In this document: in pieces, positions 58,089 to 64,000 of the stretch
Layout of the letters: each line of letters starts with the position of its first letter
Position numbering within the stretch: the stretch's first letter is position 1
Assembly (NCBI RefSeq): GCF_040659735.1
Contig: NZ_JBFANZ010000028.1
Span: 1 to 64,000 of the forward strand
Source of the DNA: Micromonospora_I sp040659735
GTDB lineage: Bacteria; Actinomycetota; Actinomycetes; Mycobacteriales; Micromonosporaceae
Reading direction: 5' to 3'
Length of the DNA stretch: 64,000 nucleotides
Notes under the pieces: model-generated
What the model was told of the DNA's origin: nothing
Seen by the model: only the letters and a program-made list of their open reading frames with translations
Databases searched by the model: none
Made by a program: the position numbers and the translations under genes

Positions 58089-59048
58089 GTGGGTGTCGAG
58101 GTACGGGTCGACGGGCTGACGAAGTCCTTCGGTGGCCAGCCGGTCTGGGCGGACGTGAGCCTGACCCTGCCGGCCGGCGAGATCTCGGTCCTGCTCGGCC
58201 CCTCCGGGACCGGCAAGTCCGTGTTTCTCAAGACCCTCGTCGGACTGCTCAAACCGGACCGGGGTTCGATCGTGATCGAGAACCAGGATCTGCCCCGCCT
58301 CTCCGAGCGCGCCCTGTACGAGGTCCGCAAGCTGTTCGGGGTGCTGTTCCAGGACGGCGCGCTCTTCGGCTCGATGAACATCTACGACAACGTGGCGTTC
58401 CCGCTGCGCGAGCACACGAAGAAGTCCGAGTCGAAGATCAAGAGCATCGTGTACCAGAAGCTCGACATGGTCGGGCTGGTCGGCGCGGAGGAGAAGCTCC
58501 CCGGGCAGATCTCCGGCGGCATGCGCAAACGCGCCGGTCTGGCCCGCGCCCTCGTGCTGGACCCCGAGATCATCCTCTTCGACGAGCCCGACTCCGGTCT
58601 GGACCCGGTCCGCACCGCCTACCTCAACCAGCTCATCATCGACCTCAACCAGCAGACCGACGCGACGTTCCTGATCGTCACGCACGACATCAACACCGCC
58701 CGGACCGTGCCGGACAACATCGGCCTGATCTACCACGGCCACCTGGCGATGTTCGGGCCGCGGGAGATGCTGCTGTCGAGCACCGAACCGGTCGTCCGGC
58801 AGTTCCTCAACGCGCAGCGCGTCGGCCCGATCGGGATGGCCGAGGAGAAGGACGCCGAAGAGCTGCAGGCCGAGGCGGCGTCCGGAGTGGAGTTGCCGCC
58901 GCTGCCCCCGATCCCGCCGCAGCTGCGCCCCTCGGACGGCCGGCGGCGTCGCCGCGAGCGCGTGGCCGGCGAATGGTGCTGGCAGAACGGGGTCACGCCG
59001 CCGCCGGGGTCGTTCGGGCACCAGACGCCCGCGGGGGTTGCCCGGTGA
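58089..59048 (+). CDS. Mce-system ATPase (MceG/MlaF-like)
   Basis: A 319 aa ATP-binding protein from GTG behind GCAGGAGGAGCCG. Walker A LGPSGTGKSVFLKTLVG, signature ISGGMRKRAGLARAL, Walker B EIILFDEPDSGLDPV and H-loop VTHDIN are intact. A characteristic C-terminal extension after about residue 245 (VRQFLNAQRVGPIGMAEEKD) marks MlaF/MceG proteins. It energises lipid or sterol import through the following permeases. Its placement as first gene of the operon differs from mycobacteria, where MceG is encoded elsewhere. Confidence 0.9.
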   Translation: MGVEVRVDGLTKSFGGQPVWADVSLTLPAGEISVLLGPSGTGKSVFLKTLVGLLKPDRGSIVIENQDLPRLSERALYEVRKLFGVLFQDGALFGSMNIYDNVAFPLREHTKKSESKIKSIVYQKLDMVGLVGAEEKLPGQISGGMRKRAGLARALVLDPEIILFDEPDSGLDPVRTAYLNQLIIDLNQQTDATFLIVTHDINTARTVPDNIGLIYHGHLAMFGPREMLLSSTEPVVRQFLNAQRVGPIGMAEEKDAEELQAEAASGVELPPLPPIPPQLRPSDGRRRRRERVAGEWCWQNGVTPPPGSFGHQTPAGVAR

Positions 59049-59127
59049 GCGCGAGGAGTGAGCGTGCGGCCGTTCCGCCGCTCGCGGCGGCTGAGGCACG
59101 GGCAGTCACGAACGAAACGGTGGCGCC

Positions 59128-59901
59128 ATGAGCGGGCGGGTGGCGGCGGGTCTCGGGCAGGCAGGGACGTTCTTCGCGTTCTGCCTGGATGCGCTGCGCG
59201 GCCTGGGCCGTCGACCGTTCCAGGTGCGCGAGTTCGTGCAGCAGGCCTGGTTCATCAGCTCGGTGTCGATCCTGCCGGCCGCGCTCGTCTCGATCCCGTT
59301 CGGCGCGGTCATCGCGCTGCAGCTCGGCTCGCTGGTCCGGCAGCTCGGCGCGCAGTCGTTCACCGGCGCGGCCTCGGTGCTCGCGGTGGTCCGGGAGGCC
59401 GGCCCGATCGTGACCGCGCTGATCATCGCGGGGGCGGGCGGCTCGGCGATCTGCGCGGACCTGGGCTCCCGGAAGATCCGCGAGGAGCTGGACGCGATGG
59501 AGGTGCTCGGCATCGACCCGATCCACCGCCTCGTGGTGCCCCGGGTGGTCGCCACGATGCTGGTCGCGATCCTGCTCAACGGCCTGGTCAACGTCGTCGG
59601 TGTCTCCGGCGGCTACTTCTTCAACGTGGTGATGCAGGGCGGCACGCCCGGCGCCTATCTCGCGAGCTTCCAGGCGTTGGGACAGTTGCCGGATCTCGTG
59701 GTGGGAGAGATCAAGGCGTTGCTCTTCGGTGCGGTCGCCGCGTTGGTGGCCTCGTACAAGGGGATGACGGCCCGCGGCGGCCCGAAGGGCGTGGGCGACG
59801 CGGTCAACCAGAGCGTGGTCATCACCTTCATGCTGCTGTTCGCGATCAACTTCGTCATCACCGCCGTGTACTTCCAGGTCGTGCCGCAGAAGGGGACGTG
59901 A
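59128..59901 (+). CDS. YrbE-family (MlaE-like) permease A of the mce operon
   Basis: The 257 aa membrane protein starts MSGRVAAGLGQAGTFFAFCL. It has the MlaE/YrbE layout of five to six hydrophobic helices, including SSVSILPAALVSIPFGAVIA and the conserved loop SRKIREELDAMEVLGIDPIH with the EEDA-type helix, then RLVVPRVVATMLVAILLN. It pairs with the next permease as the inner-membrane core. It lies 80 bases after the ATPase gene and one base before the second permease. Confidence 0.9.
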   Translation: MSGRVAAGLGQAGTFFAFCLDALRGLGRRPFQVREFVQQAWFISSVSILPAALVSIPFGAVIALQLGSLVRQLGAQSFTGAASVLAVVREAGPIVTALIIAGAGGSAICADLGSRKIREELDAMEVLGIDPIHRLVVPRVVATMLVAILLNGLVNVVGVSGGYFFNVVMQGGTPGAYLASFQALGQLPDLVVGEIKALLFGAVAALVASYKGMTARGGPKGVGDAVNQSVVITFMLLFAINFVITAVYFQVVPQKGT

Positions 59902-59902
59902 G

Positions 59903-60706
59903 ATGGCGGTGCTGAGATTCCTGGACGCGATGGGCGAGCAGCTCTCCTTCTACCTGCGTGCGTTCGCCTGGGCGCCGCGCACGGTGCGCCGCTACAAACG
60001 CGAGGTGGTGCGGCTGCTCGCCGAGGTGAGCTTCGGCTCGGGGGCGCTCGCCATGGCCGGTGGCACGGTCGGGGTGATCTGTTTCCTGACCTTCTTCACC
60101 GGCACCGAGGTCGGTCTCCAGGGCTACCAGGCGCTCAACCAGATCGGCAGCAGCGCGTTCACCGGCTTCATCTCGGCCTACTTCAACACCCGCGAGATCT
60201 CGCCGCTGGTGGCGGCGCTGGCGTTGTCGGCCACCGTCGGATGCGGGTTCACCGCCCAACTCGGCGCGATGCGCATCTCAGAGGAGGTCGACGCGCTCGA
60301 GGTGATGGGAATCCCGTCGCTGCCGTTCCTCGTCACCACCCGGATGATCGCCGGATTCATCGCGGTCATCCCGCTGTACGTGGTCGGCCTGCTCGCCAGC
60401 TATCTGGCCACCCGGACCATCGCGGTCGTCTACTTCGGACAATCAGCCGGCACGTACGACTACTACTTCCACCTCTTCCTGCCCCCGGTCGACGTGCTGT
60501 GGTCCTTCGCCAAGGTGTTGGTCTTCAGCGTGATCGTGGTGCTGGTGCACTGCTACTACGGCTACACCGCCAGCGGCGGACCGGCCGGCGTCGGCGTGGC
60601 GGTCGGCCGTGCCGTACGGCTGGCGATCGTCGCGGTCAACGTCGTCGACTTCTTCCTGTCGCTGGCCATCTGGGGCGCGACCACCACTGTCCGGATCGCG
60701 GGGTGA
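59903..60706 (+). CDS. YrbE-family (MlaE-like) permease B of the mce operon
   Basis: A 267 aa paralogue of the upstream permease starting MAVLRFLDAMGEQLSFYLRA. Conserved EEVDALEVMGIPSLPFLVTT after a hydrophobic core, with ALALSATVGCGFTAQLGAMR ISEEVDALE, identifies it. The two permeases form a heterodimer bound to the ATPase. It begins two bases after the first permease and overlaps no gene. Confidence 0.9.
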   Translation: MAVLRFLDAMGEQLSFYLRAFAWAPRTVRRYKREVVRLLAEVSFGSGALAMAGGTVGVICFLTFFTGTEVGLQGYQALNQIGSSAFTGFISAYFNTREISPLVAALALSATVGCGFTAQLGAMRISEEVDALEVMGIPSLPFLVTTRMIAGFIAVIPLYVVGLLASYLATRTIAVVYFGQSAGTYDYYFHLFLPPVDVLWSFAKVLVFSVIVVLVHCYYGYTASGGPAGVGVAVGRAVRLAIVAVNVVDFFLSLAIWGATTTVRIAG

Positions 60707-60708
60707 GC

Positions 60709-61995
60709 ATGAGGCATCGCATTCTCGGCATCGTCTTCGTCGCACTGCTCACGGCGGCGCTGACCGCCTCCGTGCTGCAGTACCGTCGGGCCTTCACCCC
60801 GGTCGCCTGGGTCACACTGCGCGCCGACCGCGCCGGCCTGCAGCTCAGCGACGGGGCCGAGGTGAAGGTACGTGGCGTCATCGTCGGTGACGTCCGCTCG
60901 GTCAACAGCGACGGTCGCGGCGCGCGGCTGCGGTTGGCGCTCGACCCCGCGCTGATTCCGCAGATCCCGGCCGACGTCACCGCGCGACTGCTGCCGAAGA
61001 CGCTCTTCGGCGAGCGGTACGTCGAGCTCGTCCCGGGGTCGGGGAGCACGGGCCGGCCGATCCGCGACGGCGCGGTCATCACCCAGGATCGCAGCCGCAC
61101 GGCCGTCGAGCTCGAACGCGTCTTCGACGAGGCGCTGCCGCTGCTGCAGGCGATCCAACCCGACAAGCTCGCCGCGACGCTGGCCGCGCTCGCCGCAGCC
61201 GTCGAGGGGCGCGGTGACCAGCTCGGGGCGAACCTGGTGCGGCTCAACGACTATCTGCGCGAGCTCAACCCGGCGATGCCGACCATCGCGGAGGACGTCC
61301 GCAAGCTCGCCGCCGTGCTCGACAGCTACGACAGCGCGCTGCCGGAACTGCTCGCCCTGCTGCGCGACGTCACCGTCACCGCCCGTACGGTCACCGACCA
61401 GCGCACGCAGCTCGCCGCGTTCCTCGCCGAGACGACCGACGCGGCCGACGTGACCCGCGGCTTCCTCAACCGGCACGGCGACCAGATCATCCAACTCGGT
61501 TCGGTGAGCCGCCCGGTGCTGCAGCTGCTGGCCGCGTACGCCCCCGAGTACCCGTGCCTGATGCGCGGTCTGGTGACCCTGCAACCGCGCGTCGAGGAGG
61601 TCTTCGCCGGTGGCCGGATGCGGATCACCTTGGAGGTGACCAAGGACGGCGGCAAGTACGAGCGGGGCCGCGACGAGCCCGTCTACGGCGCGAAGAACGG
61701 CCCGGACTGCCGGCACCTGCCCGGCCCGCCGGTCCCCGCGCCGGAGCTACCGATCAACGACGGGTACGACTACGGCGCGGCGCGGCCGGCCGTGAAGCTC
61801 CCGGTCGGGGTGGTGCCCGCCGTGCCGGCGGGGGCGCCTCTGCCGGCGATGGGTTACGCGGCCACGAACGAGGAGAAGGCACTGGTCAAACCACTGGTGG
61901 GGGCCGTGACCGGTATACCTCCGGTGGAGGTCCCGGACATCGCGGTCCTGCTCTGGGGCCCGCTGCTGCGTGGAGCGGTGGTGAACGTGCCATGA
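60709..61995 (+). CDS. MCE-family protein, first of three
   Basis: The 428 aa product has an N-terminal membrane anchor (RILGIVFVALLTAALTASVL), the MCE domain (about residues 35-115: AWVTLRADRAGLQLSDGAEV KVRGVIVGDV) and a helical coiled region, ending in a Pro-rich segment and a late hydrophobic patch (IAVLLWGPLLRGAVV). It should form part of the MCE ring that carries lipids from the envelope to the permeases. It lies three bases after the permease B stop and overlaps the next gene by four bases. Confidence 0.9.
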   Translation: MRHRILGIVFVALLTAALTASVLQYRRAFTPVAWVTLRADRAGLQLSDGAEVKVRGVIVGDVRSVNSDGRGARLRLALDPALIPQIPADVTARLLPKTLFGERYVELVPGSGSTGRPIRDGAVITQDRSRTAVELERVFDEALPLLQAIQPDKLAATLAALAAAVEGRGDQLGANLVRLNDYLRELNPAMPTIAEDVRKLAAVLDSYDSALPELLALLRDVTVTARTVTDQRTQLAAFLAETTDAADVTRGFLNRHGDQIIQLGSVSRPVLQLLAAYAPEYPCLMRGLVTLQPRVEEVFAGGRMRITLEVTKDGGKYERGRDEPVYGAKNGPDCRHLPGPPVPAPELPINDGYDYGAARPAVKLPVGVVPAVPAGAPLPAMGYAATNEEKALVKPLVGAVTGIPPVEVPDIAVLLWGPLLRGAVVNVP

Positions 61996-63023
61996 CCGGG
62001 AAGACGATCGCACCCCTGATCAAGCTGATGGTCTTCGCCGCGGTGACGCTGCTGCTGACCGGGCTGCTCGCGCAGACTCTCGGCTCGCTCGGCTCCGGCG
62101 GCGTCACCTACCGTGCCCGGTTCACCGACGTCACCGGGTTGCTCCCCGGCGACGACGTGCGCATCGCCGGGGTCCGGGTGGGGCAGGTCAGCCGCATCCG
62201 GGTGGTGGACAACGCCCTCGCCGAGGTGGCCTTCACGGTCGAGCCCGAGGTGCCGCTGGCAACCAGCGTCCGCGCCAAGATCCGGTACCGCAACCTGGTG
62301 GGTCAGCGGTACGTGGCGCTGAGCGAGGGGCCGGGGGATGGACGGTCGTTGCGGGCGAACGCGCTGATCCCGCTCGCCCAGACCACCCCCGCGCTGGACC
62401 TGACCGCGCTCTTCAACGGGTTCCGTCCGCTCTTCACCGCGCTGACGCCCGGCGACGTCAACAAGCTGGCGTACGAGATCATCCAGGTGCTGCAGGGCGA
62501 GGGGGGCACGGTCGCCAGCCTGCTGCAGCGCACCGCGTCGCTGACCAACACGCTCGCCGACCGGGACGCGGTCATCGGCCGGGTCATCACCAACCTCAAC
62601 AGCGTCCTGGCGACCCTGGCCACCCGGGACAAGAACCTCGACCAGACGATCAGCCAGCTCCAGCAGTTCGTCTCGGGTCTGGCCGGCGACCGCACCGCGA
62701 TCGGTGACGCCCTGACCAACCTCGGCGACCTCACCGGGGCGACCGCGTCGCTGCTGCGCGACGCCCGACCGGCGCTCGCCGCCGACGTGCGCGCCCTGGA
62801 CGGCCTCGCCGCCACGCTCAACCGCAACTCGGCCGTGATCGACGGGACGCTCGGGCGGCTGCCGCAGCGGTATGAGGCGCTGACCCGGGTCGCCTCGTAC
62901 GGGTCCTGGTTCAACTTCTACCTCTGCGACTTCGACGGTCGGGTCGTGGCCGGCGGGCAATCGCTGAACCCTGCCACGTTCAGCGCGCCGGCCGCCCGCT
63001 GCGGTGCGGGAGGTGCCCGGTGA
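61992..63023 (+). CDS. MCE-family protein, second of three
   Basis: A 343 aa protein with an N-terminal hydrophobic anchor (LIKLMVFAAVTLLLTGLLAQ), an MCE domain (VTYRARFTDVTGLLPGDDVR IAGVRVGQVSRI) and long helical stretches (RTASLTNTLADRDAVIGRVI). The ATG sits in the ATGA overlap with the previous stop, so it is coupled. It ends with the Cys-containing tail APAARCGAGGAR at a GTGA overlap with the next. Confidence 0.9.
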   Translation: MTGKTIAPLIKLMVFAAVTLLLTGLLAQTLGSLGSGGVTYRARFTDVTGLLPGDDVRIAGVRVGQVSRIRVVDNALAEVAFTVEPEVPLATSVRAKIRYRNLVGQRYVALSEGPGDGRSLRANALIPLAQTTPALDLTALFNGFRPLFTALTPGDVNKLAYEIIQVLQGEGGTVASLLQRTASLTNTLADRDAVIGRVITNLNSVLATLATRDKNLDQTISQLQQFVSGLAGDRTAIGDALTNLGDLTGATASLLRDARPALAADVRALDGLAATLNRNSAVIDGTLGRLPQRYEALTRVASYGSWFNFYLCDFDGRVVAGGQSLNPATFSAPAARCGAGGAR

Positions 63024-64000
63024 AGCCGTTCCGGGAACGCAATCCGGTCGTCATCGGCGCGATCGGCCTGGCGGTGCTCGCGGGAGTGGTGTTCGCCGCC
63101 TTCCAGCTCGATCAGGTGGCGGCGCTGACCGGCCGGTCGTACCAGGCGGCCTTCCGGGACGCGAGCGGCCTGACGTCCGGCAACGAGGTGCGGGTCGCCG
63201 GGGTGCGGGTCGGCAAGGTGACCGGGGTGGAACTCGCCCGCGGCGGGGAGCCGTACGTGCGGGTGCGGTTCCGCCTCGACGACGACGATGTGCGGCTGGG
63301 GCGGGAGACCGGCGCGACCATCCGGATCAAGACGGTGCTGGGCCAGAAGTATCTGGCGTTGACGCCGACCGGGGCGGGGCGGATGCGCGAGGGGGCGCAG
63401 ATCCCGCTCAGCCGCACGGCGTCACCGTTCGACGTGATGCAGGCGGTCACCGGGCTGGCCGACACCATCGACCAGATCGACACGACCCAGCTCGCCGCCG
63501 CGTTCACCACGCTGTCGCAGACCTTCGCTGACACACCGGCGAGCGTCAACTCGTCGCTGGCCGGGCTCTCCCGACTGTCCCGGACGATCGCCGGACGCGA
63601 CGCCGAGCTGCGCGCGCTGCTCGCCCGGGCGCGCACCGTGACCGGCGTGCTCGCCACCCGCGACGAGGAGTTCCGCAAGCTCGTCGCCGACGGGGACGCG
63701 TTGCTGGGCGAGGTGAGCCGACGCCGCGACGCCATCCACAACCTGCTGGTCGGGACGGACGAGTTGGCGAGGCAGCTCTCCGGACTGGTCGCCGAGAACC
63801 GCGCCCAGCTGCAGCCGGCGCTGCGGCAGCTGCGCGAGGTCGTCGCCATCCTGCAGCGCAACCGCGACAACCTGGAGAAGACCATCCAGCGCATGGCGCC
63901 GTTCGTCACCGCGTTCGCCAACGTCGTGGGCAACGGCCGCTGGTTCGACTCGTACGTCGACGGGCTGCTGCAGCCCTTCCAGCCGACCACGGGAGGTCGC
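63020..64000 (+). CDS. MCE-family protein, third, truncated by the window edge
   Basis: Starting at the GTG of VKPFRERNPVVIGAIGLAVL in a GTGA overlap, 327 codons are visible before the right edge and no stop is reached. It has the same anchor, an MCE domain (YQAAFRDASGLTSGNEVRVA GVRVGKVTGV, then RIKTVLGQKYLAL) and helical tail (RDAELRALLARARTVTGVLA). An mce operon normally carries six such genes, so more should lie beyond the window. Confidence 0.9.
   Translation, partial: MKPFRERNPVVIGAIGLAVLAGVVFAAFQLDQVAALTGRSYQAAFRDASGLTSGNEVRVAGVRVGKVTGVELARGGEPYVRVRFRLDDDDVRLGRETGATIRIKTVLGQKYLALTPTGAGRMREGAQIPLSRTASPFDVMQAVTGLADTIDQIDTTQLAAAFTTLSQTFADTPASVNSSLAGLSRLSRTIAGRDAELRALLARARTVTGVLATRDEEFRKLVADGDALLGEVSRRRDAIHNLLVGTDELARQLSGLVAENRAQLQPALRQLREVVAILQRNRDNLEKTIQRMAPFVTAFANVVGNGRWFDSYVDGLLQPFQPTTGGR

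Noticed and set aside
59045..59131. Short frame bridging the mce ATPase and permease A
   Set aside because: Only 28 codons, Ala/Arg-rich and overlapping the ATPase stop; probably untranslated spacer.

Overview
The window is GC-rich throughout, uses many GTG starts and has tightly packed, often overlapping genes. It looks like chromosomal DNA of an actinomycete. The gene set (mce lipid-import operon, SigD/RsdA-like pair, GpgS-type glycosyltransferase, BTAD regulator, chitin LPMO, many GGDEF/LLM/SCO5389-type families) fits Micromonosporaceae or a close relative; the family-level placement is inference. No tRNA, rRNA, CRISPR array, transposase or integrase was seen.

Layout. 0.1-11.8 kb: mixed chromosomal genes: a secreted peptidase-C15-like protein with Ser in place of the catalytic Cys, a decayed VOC gene, an acetoacetate-decarboxylase-like protein, a TetR remnant, an ABC exporter, a chemoreceptor, a diguanylate cyclase, a zinc dehydrogenase, a flavin reductase and a small membrane protein. 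11.9-28.3 kb (minus strand): one compact block of fourteen genes encoding a contractile injection system (CIS). Read in transcription order it is: unknown 315 aa, sheath, tube-like protein, 106 aa protein, 1056 aa protein with a Gly/Thr linker and hydrophobic C-terminus, 505 aa protein with a toxin-like C-terminus, two small hub-region proteins, hub/spike, gp25-like, baseplate J-like, 789 aa baseplate-like, 401 aa unknown, PAAR-like tip. No AAA+ ATPase, capsid, terminase, lysis or integrase gene is present. A BTAD regulator is divergent from its first gene.

29.3-33.1 kb: cyanophycin synthetase and cyanophycinase, with a small coupled ORF. 33.3-40.6 kb: DUF305 lipoprotein, secreted AA10 LPMO, Ca2+/H+ antiporter-like protein, secreted Asp/Gly-rich repeat protein, hydrolase, and a divergent methyltransferase/XRE-cupin pair. 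40.6-49.3 kb: MFS exporter, SDR, two glycosyltransferases, an oxidoreductase pair and an acyl-CoA ligase. 49.4-56.4 kb: DedA protein, two adjacent broken genes (an LLM oxidoreductase with internal deletions and a frameshifted SCO5389-like gene) beside a Zur-like box, AlkB-like dioxygenase, phosphoribosyltransferase, copper-type P-ATPase and small proteins. 56.5-64 kb: a SigD/RsdA-like pair divergent from an mce operon (ATPase, two permeases, three MCE proteins), which runs off the right edge.

The most interesting system is the CIS block: sheath, tube, hub, wedge and tip form the machine, and the 505 and 1056 aa proteins lodged between tube and hub are the best cargo/effector or internal-component candidates. 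All functional statements come from motif reading without database searches.
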